From Prosthecobacter debontii (GTDB taxonomy: Bacteria; Verrucomicrobiota; Verrucomicrobiia; Verrucomicrobiales; Akkermansiaceae): 10,621 nucleotides of DNA. Of this stretch, positions 1 to 6,288 are shown piece by piece. The DNA lies in the NCBI GenBank assembly GCA_945883455.1, contig CAMCXJ010000063.1:1-10621 (forward strand), given 5' to 3'. How positions within the stretch are numbered: position 1 is the stretch's first letter; each line of letters opens with the position of its first letter. The notes beneath the pieces are model-generated. The model had not been told where the DNA came from and did not search any database. It saw only the letters and a program-made list of their open reading frames with translations. The translations under genes were made by a program, and so were the position numbers.

Positions 1-110
1 GCTTCGCCTTCGGCATGGGCCTCGACCGCCTCGCCATGATCCGCTGGGGCATCAAGGACATCCGCCTCCTCATCGAAAATGACATCCGCTTCCTCTCGCA
101 ATTCGCGTGA
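1..110 (+). CDS. pheS: Phenylalanyl-tRNA synthetase alpha subunit, C-terminal end (partial)
   Basis: Only the last 35 codons are present; reading begins at base 3 and ends at TGA 108-110. The peptide contains FGMGLDRLAMIRWGI followed by DIR, END and RFLSQF. This is the class II synthetase motif 3 (G-hydrophobic-G-hydrophobic-D/E-R) and the usual PheS C-terminus. PheS carries the catalytic core of the (alpha-beta)2 enzyme that charges tRNA-Phe with phenylalanine in the cytoplasm. pheT follows on the same strand, which supports the call. The two are normally adjacent, but here a 129-codon gene separates them. The stop codon overlaps the outermost bases of an inverted-repeat arm. The 5' part of the gene lies outside the window. 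Confidence 0.93.
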   Translation, partial: FAFGMGLDRLAMIRWGIKDIRLLIENDIRFLSQFA

Positions 111-140
111 AGATGTTCACCGCCAAGTTCGCCAATTAAG
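109..140 (+). repeat. Left arm of inverted repeat flanking the GxxExxY gene
   Basis: Bases 119-140 are the reverse complement of 552-573 with one mismatch in 22. The outer 7 bases (GAAGATG, 109-115) also match the far end of the right arm (579-585), after 3 unmatched nt on this side and 5 on the other. Inside the arm CGCCAA occurs twice with a 9-base period. The arm starts within the pheS stop codon. Confidence 0.85.
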
Positions 141-156
141 CTAAGTTTCCAGAACG

Positions 157-546
157 ATGAAAATGATTGATGAGATTGCTGCTATCGTAGTGGATACTTC
201 TTTTAAAGTGCATCAGGAGCTTGGGCCGGGGCTGCTGGAGAGCGCTTACGAAGCATGCCTTGCGCATGAATTGACGAAGCGGGGTCTTGTTGTTGAGAAG
301 CAGAAGGCCCAACCCGTTTTTTACGACGGCATCATCATTGATGTCGGATACCGGATGGATTTATTGATCAACGACTGCGTTGTCATCGAACTGAAAGCCG
401 TCGAGCAGATTATCCCCATCCATCTGGCGCAGCTGATGACCTACCTGAAGCTCTCCAATAAACCCCTCGGTTTTCTCATCAACTTTAACACCACATATTT
501 CAAATCCAGCATCAAACACATCGCCAATAACTACCAAGAATCCTAA
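157..546 (+). CDS. GxxExxY family protein, PD-(D/E)XK nuclease-like
   Basis: The 129-residue protein carries the family signature G25-L-L-E28-S-A-Y31. A PD-(D/E)XK-like core follows: D68 in RMDLL, then E78-x-K80 in VIELK, then Q92 and Y96 in AQLMTYLKL, ending in the typical GFLINF strand. The length matches the family (about 120-135 aa). Members often occur as scattered single genes or in several copies per genome, and their cellular role is not established. The fold predicts a metal-dependent nuclease, but no activity can be claimed from sequence. All predicted core residues are present, so it looks intact. ATG 157 was chosen; ATG 163 is also possible, and neither has a clear ribosome binding site. 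It lies in the pheS-pheT spacer inside an inverted repeat and would be co-transcribed with them. Confidence 0.85.
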   Translation: MKMIDEIAAIVVDTSFKVHQELGPGLLESAYEACLAHELTKRGLVVEKQKAQPVFYDGIIIDVGYRMDLLINDCVVIELKAVEQIIPIHLAQLMTYLKLSNKPLGFLINFNTTYFKSSIKHIANNYQES

Positions 547-551
547 CTTCT

Positions 552-585
552 CTTACTTGGCGAACTTGGCGGTTCAACCATCTTC
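552..585 (-). repeat. Right arm of inverted repeat flanking the GxxExxY gene
   Basis: Bases 552-573 pair with 119-140 (21/22). CTTGGCG occurs twice with a 9-base period, mirroring the left arm. Its outer end, CATCTTC (579-585), stops 6 nt before the pheT start codon. The arm therefore forms most of the pheT leader and leaves no purine-rich ribosome binding site there. Confidence 0.85.
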
Positions 586-591
586 CTATAC

Positions 592-2961
592 ATGAACGTT
601 TCACTAAACTGGCTCTCCAACCATCTCGATCTTTCCGGGAAATCCATCTCCGAAATCTCCGATCTTTTCACTTTCGCGGGCGTTGAGGTCGAGGGTATCG
701 TCACGAAAGGCATTGCTTCTGAAAAAATCGTGGTCGCGCAGATCATGGAAGCCGTCCAGCACCCGGATGCGGACAAACTAAAGGTCACCAAGGTCGATGC
801 CGGTGAAGGCCAGCTCCGCCAGATCGTTTGTGGTGCGAAAAATTATAAGGTCGGCGACAAGGTTCCGTGCTGCTTGCCTGGCGCGCAGCTCCCTGGTGGT
901 TTCACCATCAGCGAGACGAAAATGCGCGGCGTGGAATCGAAAGGCATGCTCGCCGCCGCCGAGGAAATCGGCTTGCCGAAAGGCGAGGATGGCTTGCTGA
1001 TCCTGCCCGCCGATTCTCCGATCGGAGTTTCCGTGAAAACCCTCTTCGATTCCGACACGCTGTTAGAACTCGAGGTCACCCCGAACCGCCCCGACCTGCT
1101 ATCCCACCGCGGCATGGCTCGCGAGTTAGCAACTCTCCTGAAGACCCCGCTGATCTCGGAAAAACTCCCGGAACCGAACACTACCCCAGCCTCCCCCGTT
1201 TTCATCAAGCTCGAAGCCGCCGACGCCTGCCCGTTCTACTCCGCCACCCGCATTGAGGGCGTGAAGGTCGGCGAAAGCCCGACCTGGCTGAAAGAGCGCC
1301 TCGCCGCCATCGGTCTGCGCCCGATTAACAACCTTGTCGATATCACGAACTTTGTCCTCCACGAAACCGGCCAGCCATTGCACGCCTTCGATGCCGCAAA
1401 AGTCACTCTCCCGCTCGTAATCCGCCACGCAGTAGACGGCGAGCAATTCACCGCCCTCGACGAATCCATCCACACCCTCACGCCCGACGACCTACTCATC
1501 TCCGACGCCTCCGGCGCGGCACTCGCACTGGCGGGCATCATGGGTGGGCTGGAAAGTGGTGTCACCGAAAGCACCACCTCAATACTACTGGAAGCGGCGT
1601 ACTTCGCCCCCTCCGGCATACGCCGCAGCTCGCGCCGCACCGCGCTTTCCTCGGACTCCTCCTACCGCTACGAGCGCGGAGCCGATCCGCAGGCCGTTCT
1701 CTCCGCCGCTGCTTTAGCGATCAGCCTGATCGAATCAAACCCCACCAACACGCAAACCGCAGGAGAACTCCCCGCACCACCCTCCCCCGTCTCCCTCGAT
1801 CTCAACCGTCTCCACCACCTGCTCGGCAATTCCATTTCCACCCAAGCCGCCGAGGAAATCCTCACCCGCCTCGGCCTCGCGAAGCTTCCCGAAGGTCAGT
1901 GGGCGATCCCCTCTTTCCGCCAGGATCTCACCCGCCACATCGATCTCGCGGAGGAAATCACCCGAGTCCACGGCCTCGCGAATGTCCCCTCCCGGCTCCG
2001 GGCCACCTTCGTTCCTACCAGTGACACGGACGCCGCTTATGATGCGGATATGATCCTGCGCCAGCGCCTCGCCGCGCTCGGCCTCCACGAGTGCCAGACG
2101 ATCAAGCTCATCGCCGAATCCCAGCTCGCCGATATTTATCCCCTTCGTCCCATGCAGGACGGCGATCTCATCCGCGTGAAATCCCCGCTCAGCGAGGATC
2201 ACGCGATCATGCGCCCAAGCATCGTCCCAGGACTCGTTGCCAGCGCGGAACGCAACGCCCGCCAGCAAGCCAAGTCGATCCGCCTCTTCGAGATGGGCCG
2301 CGTCTTCCGCAACGCCGGCGGCGGTAAGGCCCGCGACCAGGAAAGCGAAAGCCTCGCTATACTCGTTTCCGGAAACACTAACCCCTCCTCATGGGCGGCG
2401 AAAGACCGCGCAGCCGATCTCTACGATGCCAAAGCCGTCCTTTCCGCCCTCCTGCCCAACCAAGAAATCACCCTGAAACCCAAAGACCGCGAAGGCTTCG
2501 TCCTCTCCGCCGAGATCAAGGCTGGCGAACAAACCATCGGCGTCTTCGCTCGCCTCGCGCCCTCGCGAGAAAGGCAACTCGACCTCGGTTCCCCGACCTT
2601 CGTCGCCGAACTCGACCTCGCAAAACTCCGCAAGCTCACCGTCGGCCCCGCCCACGCCGCCGATCTCCCACAATTTCCCGGTTCCTCTCGCGATGCGGCG
2701 ATGGAACTCCCCATCGACACCCCCAACGCCACCATCGAAGCCGCGCTAACCAAAGCCAAGGAACCCCTTCTCGTCGCCTACGAGTGCTTCGACCTCTTCA
2801 GCGATCCCACTGGCGTGAAGATCGCCGCCGACCGGAAATCCATCGCCTATCGCTTCCACTACCGCGCCTCGGAGCGAACTCTCGTGCTGAAAGAAATCGA
2901 CGAAGCGCACAAGCGGATCCTAGAGCTATTAAAAGGAATCACCGGTCTTGTCTTTCGGTGA
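592..2961 (+). CDS. pheT: Phenylalanyl-tRNA synthetase beta subunit
   Basis: The 789-residue protein is full length for bacterial PheT (about 780-800). The start MNVSLNWL is typical. Domains in order: an EMAPII-like tRNA-binding OB fold (about 42-150, with HPDADKLKV at 57-65 and MRGVESKGML at 111-120); the B3/B4 region with RPINNLVDITNFV at 243-255 followed by GQPLHAFD; ERGADP at 361-366; the B5 domain (about 400-470) with IPSFRQDL and EEITRVHGL; a catalytic-like core (about 480-690) with FEMGRVF; and a C-terminal anticodon-binding FDX-ACB domain (about 695-789). The B3/B4 region is known to edit mischarged Tyr-tRNA-Phe. The protein acts with PheS in the cytoplasm. The stop codon lies 6 nt before a REP hairpin. 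No interruption or missing segment is seen. Confidence 0.97.
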   Translation: MNVSLNWLSNHLDLSGKSISEISDLFTFAGVEVEGIVTKGIASEKIVVAQIMEAVQHPDADKLKVTKVDAGEGQLRQIVCGAKNYKVGDKVPCCLPGAQLPGGFTISETKMRGVESKGMLAAAEEIGLPKGEDGLLILPADSPIGVSVKTLFDSDTLLELEVTPNRPDLLSHRGMARELATLLKTPLISEKLPEPNTTPASPVFIKLEAADACPFYSATRIEGVKVGESPTWLKERLAAIGLRPINNLVDITNFVLHETGQPLHAFDAAKVTLPLVIRHAVDGEQFTALDESIHTLTPDDLLISDASGAALALAGIMGGLESGVTESTTSILLEAAYFAPSGIRRSSRRTALSSDSSYRYERGADPQAVLSAAALAISLIESNPTNTQTAGELPAPPSPVSLDLNRLHHLLGNSISTQAAEEILTRLGLAKLPEGQWAIPSFRQDLTRHIDLAEEITRVHGLANVPSRLRATFVPTSDTDAAYDADMILRQRLAALGLHECQTIKLIAESQLADIYPLRPMQDGDLIRVKSPLSEDHAIMRPSIVPGLVASAERNARQQAKSIRLFEMGRVFRNAGGGKARDQESESLAILVSGNTNPSSWAAKDRAADLYDAKAVLSALLPNQEITLKPKDREGFVLSAEIKAGEQTIGVFARLAPSRERQLDLGSPTFVAELDLAKLRKLTVGPAHAADLPQFPGSSRDAAMELPIDTPNATIEAALTKAKEPLLVAYECFDLFSDPTGVKIAADRKSIAYRFHYRASERTLVLKEIDEAHKRILELLKGITGLVFR

Positions 2962-2967
2962 CCCCTG

Positions 2968-3000
2968 CTGGGAACGCGAGTCTGTGACTCGCATTCCAAT
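2968..3000 (+). repeat. REP1 hairpin downstream of pheT
   Basis: The core GCGAGTCTGTGACTCGC (2976-2992) is a 7-bp perfect stem with a TGT loop. Flanking bases (CTGGGAAC before, ATTCCA after) extend it imperfectly. The whole 33 nt is identical to REP3 at 3669-3701. It starts 6 nt after the pheT stop codon and could also act as a transcript 3'-end structure, though it lacks a T-run. Confidence 0.92.
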
Positions 3001-3050
3001 GGCGAGCAAAAGAAGTTCCTCCAAGCCCCCCTTTCTCCATCCATCATCCT

Positions 3051-3075
3051 GCGAGTCACAGACTCGCGTCCCCAG
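3051..3075 (-). repeat. REP2 hairpin upstream of the transposase
   Basis: GCGAGTC-ACA-GACTCGC (3051-3067) is the inverse orientation of REP1, followed by GTCCCCAG, one base different from the GTTCCCAG of REP4. The opposite flank (CATCCT) is less conserved. It ends 7 nt before the transposase ATG at 3083, so it would fold in the mRNA leader. Confidence 0.9.
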
Positions 3076-3082
3076 CCCCATC

Positions 3083-3688
3083 ATGCCGGAAGAACAGAAA
3101 CACAAAGGCTGGCACTCGCGCGGATACCTGCCGCACCTGGATTCTCCGGAACTGATCCAAGCAGTCACGTTTCGCCTCGCGGATGCCGTTCCGAAAGATG
3201 TCATCGAGCGCTGGAAGCGGGAATTGGAACAGGCGACAACCGAAAGCCCCGAGCAGGAGCGAATTCTGCGTGAACGCATCGCCCGGTTTGAGGATGCCGG
3301 GCACGGTTCCTGCCATTTGCGCAATCCATCCTACGCATCAATCCTGCAAGGTGCGCTTCTGCATTTCGATGGAGACCGATACCGGCTCTTGGAATGGTGC
3401 GTCATGCCAAACCACGTCCATATCCTCGTTCATTGCCCGGAAGGATCCAAGCTCGGCGATCTTGTGAAAACGTGGAAAACATTCAGTGCTCGGGAGATCA
3501 ACCGCTTGCTTGGAACCCAAGGAAGCCTCTGGGCGAGGGATTATCACGACCGCTACATCCGTGATGAAATGCATCTAGCGAACGCAAGGGCATACATCCG
3601 TAACAACCCCGTAAAAGCCGGACTCTGCAAAAAGCCTGAAGACTGGCCATGGAGCAGCGCAAGACACCCTGGGAACGCGAGTCTGTGA
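3083..3688 (+). CDS. REP-associated tyrosine transposase (RAYT, Y1/HUH family)
   Basis: The 201-residue protein starts at ATG 3083. The frame stays open upstream to 2948, but that extension merely translates REP1, REP2 and their spacer, so it is rejected. Features: an N-terminal GWHSRGYLPHLD (9-20) followed by VTFRLAD (28-34); the metal-binding HUH motif H111-V-H113 in VMPNHVHILVH; and AYIRNNPVKAGL (170-181), where Tyr171 aligns with the catalytic Tyr of E. coli TnpA-REP (DYIYINPVK). WPWSSA near the end is typical of the family. The enzyme is expected to nick single-stranded REP DNA and join to it through the tyrosine. All core residues are present. The last residues, PGNASL, and the stop codon are encoded by REP3. 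Third-position GC bias is weaker than in pheT, which fits transfer. Confidence 0.92.
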   Translation: MPEEQKHKGWHSRGYLPHLDSPELIQAVTFRLADAVPKDVIERWKRELEQATTESPEQERILRERIARFEDAGHGSCHLRNPSYASILQGALLHFDGDRYRLLEWCVMPNHVHILVHCPEGSKLGDLVKTWKTFSAREINRLLGTQGSLWARDYHDRYIRDEMHLANARAYIRNNPVKAGLCKKPEDWPWSSARHPGNASL

Positions 3689-3701
3689 CTCGCATTCCAA
3701 T
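3669..3701 (+). repeat. REP3 hairpin overlapping the transposase 3' end
   Basis: This is a 33-nt exact copy of REP1, with core 3677-3693. The transposase stop TGA (3686-3688) begins at the last loop base and runs into the right stem, so the final codons of the gene are repeat sequence. Confidence 0.93.
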
Positions 3702-3746
3702 AGCAAATCAACAGGAAAGCCCATCAGCTCAGCATCTCTCCTCCAC

Positions 3747-3777
3747 TGGATGGCGAGTCACAGACTCGCGTTCCCAG
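3747..3777 (-). repeat. REP4 hairpin downstream of the helicase gene
   Basis: GCGAGTC-ACA-GACTCGC (3753-3769) with GTTCCCAG after it is the inverse of REP1/REP3. On the minus strand it begins 7 nt beyond the helicase stop codon (3785-3787), mirroring REP1 behind pheT. Confidence 0.92.
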
Positions 3778-3784
3778 GCTTTAA

Positions 3785-4897
3785 TCAACTCACTTCCGAG
3801 AAAGTGAAGCCGAGCGCCTCCTCGAATTTACCGATCTTCTTGCGTTCCCGCGGATCGATGAGGGCGACGGAAATTCCCTTTTTCCCCGCCCGTGCGGTAC
3901 GTCCGCTACGATGAGTGTAGTATTCGAGCTGCTCGGGGAGCTGGTAGTGAATGACGAAGGAAAGCGCCTCGACATCGATGCCCCGCGCGGCGACGTCGGT
4001 GGCGATGAGGATGCGCGAGCGCCCGCCCTTGAAGCCGCGCATCACCTTGTCGCGCTCGCGCTGCGAGAGATCGCCCTGGATCACGTCCACGGGGAAGCCG
4101 AGCTTTTCCAACTGCCTGCCGAGCGCGACCGCTCCCGCCTTGGTGCGGACGAAAATTAGCCCGCGCTCCTCCTCCCGATCCGCGAGGAAGTTGGCGAGGA
4201 AATCGTTTTTCTCATCCTTCCCGCAGACGGCGTAGCGGTGGTCGATGTCGCGGTTGACGACGTGTGCCTTGTCAACGCGGAGAGTTTCCGGCTGGCCGGG
4301 CATGGCGCCCTTGACGAGGGCGTGGATGGAGTCGGGAAAGGTCGCGGAAAACAGCCAGGTGCTGCGCCGCCCGCGCGTGAGGCCGAAGACGGCGACGAGC
4401 TCTTTCTTGAAACCCATGCTCAGCATTTCGTCCGCCTCGTCGAGCACCAGGTGCTTCACGTTCACGAGAGTGAGTGCTTTCCTTTTGATCAAATCGAGCA
4501 AACGACCCGGCGTGGCGACAATGATGTGAGTGGGCCGTTGCAGCCGCGCGATCTGCCCATCCATCGGTTCGCCGCCCGCCAAGACCTCGATGAAGATTTT
4601 CTCGGAAAACTTGGTGTAGCGGAAAAGATGCTTGCCGATCTGCTTCGCCAGCTCCCGCGTGGGCGCGATGACGAGGCCTTGGATAACGGGTTTCTTCGGG
4701 TCGATCTTCGTAAGCAGCGGCAAGCCAAACGCGGCGGTCTTCCCCGTGCCGGTCTGTGCCTGCGCGCAGAAGTCGCCGCCGTTTTTCATCAGGAAAGGGA
4801 TCGACTTCGCCTGCACCTCGGTGGGCGTGACGATGCCCATTTCCGCCAAACCGTTCATCAACCCCGCCGGTATCCCCAATTCCCTGAATGTGCTCAT
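3785..4897 (-). CDS. DEAD-box ATP-dependent RNA helicase (core only)
   Basis: The 370-residue protein contains all the usual motifs in order: Q motif (F4, then PTEVQAKSIP at 25-34 with Q29), motif I AQTGTGKT (47-54), Ia PTREL (79-83), GG (108-109), Ib TPGR (129-132), II DEAD (153-156), III SAT (184-186), IV LIFVRTK (247-253), V ATDVAARGID (299-308) and VI HRSGRTARAG (329-338). It unwinds or remodels RNA using ATP, probably in ribosome assembly or mRNA decay. It ends about 30 residues after motif VI, so it lacks the basic or RNA-binding C-terminal tails of DeaD, DbpA and many RhlE proteins. No subfamily symbol is assigned for that reason. The start ATG 4897 gives a normal Q-motif distance. The gene diverges from the unrecognised gene to its right and converges on the RAYT unit. 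Confidence 0.95.
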   Translation of the reverse strand: MSTFRELGIPAGLMNGLAEMGIVTPTEVQAKSIPFLMKNGGDFCAQAQTGTGKTAAFGLPLLTKIDPKKPVIQGLVIAPTRELAKQIGKHLFRYTKFSEKIFIEVLAGGEPMDGQIARLQRPTHIIVATPGRLLDLIKRKALTLVNVKHLVLDEADEMLSMGFKKELVAVFGLTRGRRSTWLFSATFPDSIHALVKGAMPGQPETLRVDKAHVVNRDIDHRYAVCGKDEKNDFLANFLADREEERGLIFVRTKAGAVALGRQLEKLGFPVDVIQGDLSQRERDKVMRGFKGGRSRILIATDVAARGIDVEALSFVIHYQLPEQLEYYTHRSGRTARAGKKGISVALIDPRERKKIGKFEEALGFTFSEVS

Positions 4898-5004
4898 CCG
4901 CTCTGAGTTTGCCGTGCCCGCGAAGAAATGACGAGCGGGAACTGAATGCTAGCGGCGATCCACTCGCGCTTTGCATTTTCTGGCAATGGGGTGATGATCG
5001 GCGC
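4898..5004. promoter_or_regulatory. Divergent intergenic region, likely promoters for both neighbours
   Basis: About 107 nt lie between the helicase start and the preferred start (GTG 5005) of the right-hand gene. Both genes read outward, so promoters should lie here. I see no convincing -35/-10 pair on either strand. The label rests on geometry only. Confidence 0.35.
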
Positions 5005-6288
5005 GTGCCTGTTGCCCTTTCCAAACTCAAATCCGCGTTACCTGCGAGCGGGCTGTTCGGCGGAGGGGCGTGGCAGTGGTCTCCGGAGCCGCTGCGGCTT
5101 CCGGCGGGTGAGGCGCGGGAGATGATCGCAATGGGGCATCCGCTGGCAAAGTTCCAGCAGGCTTGCGACCTGCTTTACCGGAGATCGGCGGCGGGGAAGG
5201 AGCAGCCTTGGTTGGCGGAGCTTCTGGACGAGGGGAAACCGGACTGGCTGGCGGCCTTGCAACGGGAGAGCGGCATGGCCGGGCAGTTTCCGCGCGTGAT
5301 CCGTCCCGACCTCGTGTGGGCGAAGGGCCGCTTTGCAGTGACGGAGTTGGACAGCGTGCCGGGCGGGATCGGTATCACGGCATGGCTTTCAAAAACGTAT
5401 TCCGACGCCGGATACGAGGTTCTCGGAGGCGCGGACGGGATGGTCGATGGCTTCCGCTCGCTGCTGCCTGAGGGCGGAGACATCCTCGTTTCCGATGAGG
5501 CAAAGGATTACCTGCCGGAAATGGATTGGCTGGCAGAGTGCTTGGGTGACGCTTGGAAAACCGAGGGCGCGGAGGATTATGAGGAATGCGGCCGACAGAT
5601 CTATCGGTTTTTCGAGCTCTTCGATTGGGAGTCGATTCCCCGGTTCCGCAACCTTGCGGAGAGATCCGCGAAGGGGGAAATCAGCGTGACGCCGCCGTTC
5701 AAGCCGCACCTTGAGGACAAGCTATGGCTGGCCCTATTCTGGTCGCCCGCGTTGAAGAAGGTTTGGGAGAAATCCCTGCGCGGCAGCCATCTGCGGCGGC
5801 TCCGCGAGGTGATCCCGTTCGGCTGGGCGGTGGATCCCGAACCCCTTCCACCGCATGCGGCGTTGCCGAAACTCAACGCGCACTCCTGGGATGAGGTGGC
5901 GGAATTTTCCCAGAAGGAAAGGCATCTCGTCCTGAAGATCAGCGGCTTCCACGAGACAGCGTGGGGTTCGAAGGGCGTTTACATCGGTCACGACATGTCG
6001 GCGGCGGACTGGAAGGCGCGTCTTGGCGAAGCATTGGAACAATCCTCCGAGCAGCCGTGGCTGATGCAGGAATTCCACGAAGGGCGGCGCTTCGAGCATC
6101 CGGTTTACGATGAGGACGGAAAGATCCGCATGATGGACGTGCGTGCGCGGCTGTGTCCTTATTTCTTTTCCGACGGAGACGGCGAAACCACATTCGGTGG
6201 CTGTCTCGCCACGCTCGTTCCCGCCGACAAGAAGAAAATCCACGGGATGAGCGACGGGATCCTGGTGCCCTGCGTGATCGGAGATTAA
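5005..6288 (+). CDS. Unrecognised protein with ATP-grasp-like motifs
   Basis: The preferred start GTG 5005 gives 427 residues. The frame is open to ATG 4888, but that ATG lies inside the divergent helicase gene and the extra 39 residues look unlike a protein N-terminus. Seen: RPDLVW (100-105), then TELDSVPGGIGITAWL (113-128); a long helical middle; then LVLKISGFHETAWGSKGV (308-325), LMQEF (353-357), MMDVRARLCPYFF (376-388) and HGMSDGILVPC (413-423). An acidic E-x-D...PGG strand early, with a K-rich nucleotide-loop-like strand and QE later, resembles circularly permuted ATP-grasp ligases of the glutathionylspermidine-synthase type. That is inference from pattern, not a firm match. There is no signal peptide or membrane segment, so it is probably cytoplasmic. 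It stands alone on its strand, and its stop overlaps the stop of the facing pyrophosphatase gene. Substrate unknown. Confidence 0.75.
   Translation: MPVALSKLKSALPASGLFGGGAWQWSPEPLRLPAGEAREMIAMGHPLAKFQQACDLLYRRSAAGKEQPWLAELLDEGKPDWLAALQRESGMAGQFPRVIRPDLVWAKGRFAVTELDSVPGGIGITAWLSKTYSDAGYEVLGGADGMVDGFRSLLPEGGDILVSDEAKDYLPEMDWLAECLGDAWKTEGAEDYEECGRQIYRFFELFDWESIPRFRNLAERSAKGEISVTPPFKPHLEDKLWLALFWSPALKKVWEKSLRGSHLRRLREVIPFGWAVDPEPLPPHAALPKLNAHSWDEVAEFSQKERHLVLKISGFHETAWGSKGVYIGHDMSAADWKARLGEALEQSSEQPWLMQEFHEGRRFEHPVYDEDGKIRMMDVRARLCPYFFSDGDGETTFGGCLATLVPADKKKIHGMSDGILVPCVIGD

Larger units (their letters stand above)
109..585 (+). mobile_element. Putative GxxExxY cassette bounded by inverted repeats, inserted in pheST
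   Basis: Seen: a single gene of 129 codons lies between two imperfect inverted-repeat arms (109-140 and 552-585), and the whole unit fills the spacer between pheS and pheT, genes that are commonly adjacent. The inner gene is AT-richer at third codon positions than pheT. It is on the same strand as its hosts. Inferred: the unit is an inserted cassette, possibly moved in trans, since it encodes no recognisable transposase. No clear target-site duplication is visible. Alternatively the arms are an older spacer hairpin into which the gene was later placed. Confidence 0.45.
2968..3777 (+). mobile_element. RAYT gene with two flanking inverted REP pairs (BIME-like unit)
   Basis: Four copies of one hairpin family are arranged as REP1(+), REP2(-), transposase, REP3(+), REP4(-). 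The two members of each pair are separated by roughly 50 nt. In known systems, RAYT proteins are single-strand HUH nucleases that recognise and cleave REP/BIME DNA, and their genes are typically flanked by the REPs they act on. The unit fills the space between the convergent pheT and helicase genes almost exactly. That it is a resident self-associated element is inferred from this layout. Confidence 0.85.

Noticed and set aside
2948..3082. N-terminal extension of the transposase frame
   Set aside because: It only translates REP1, REP2 and the spacer between them, and overlaps the pheT end. Family N-termini begin near GWHSRGYLPH.
2959..3701. Small proteins with RVTDSRS or VTRIP segments
   Set aside because: These segments are translations of the REP palindrome in several frames, not genes.
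2968..3777. CRISPR-like array from the four palindromic repeats
   Set aside because: The repeats alternate in orientation and come as two pairs around a transposase; this is a REP arrangement.
4238..4906. 222-codon frame opposite the helicase, and a 252-codon minus frame at 4272-5030
   Set aside because: Both overlap the complete DEAD-box helicase and look like shadow translations of it.
4888..5004. Longer start (ATG 4888) for the ATP-grasp-like gene
   Set aside because: It would begin inside the divergent helicase gene and remove the promoter space; the added residues are not protein-like.
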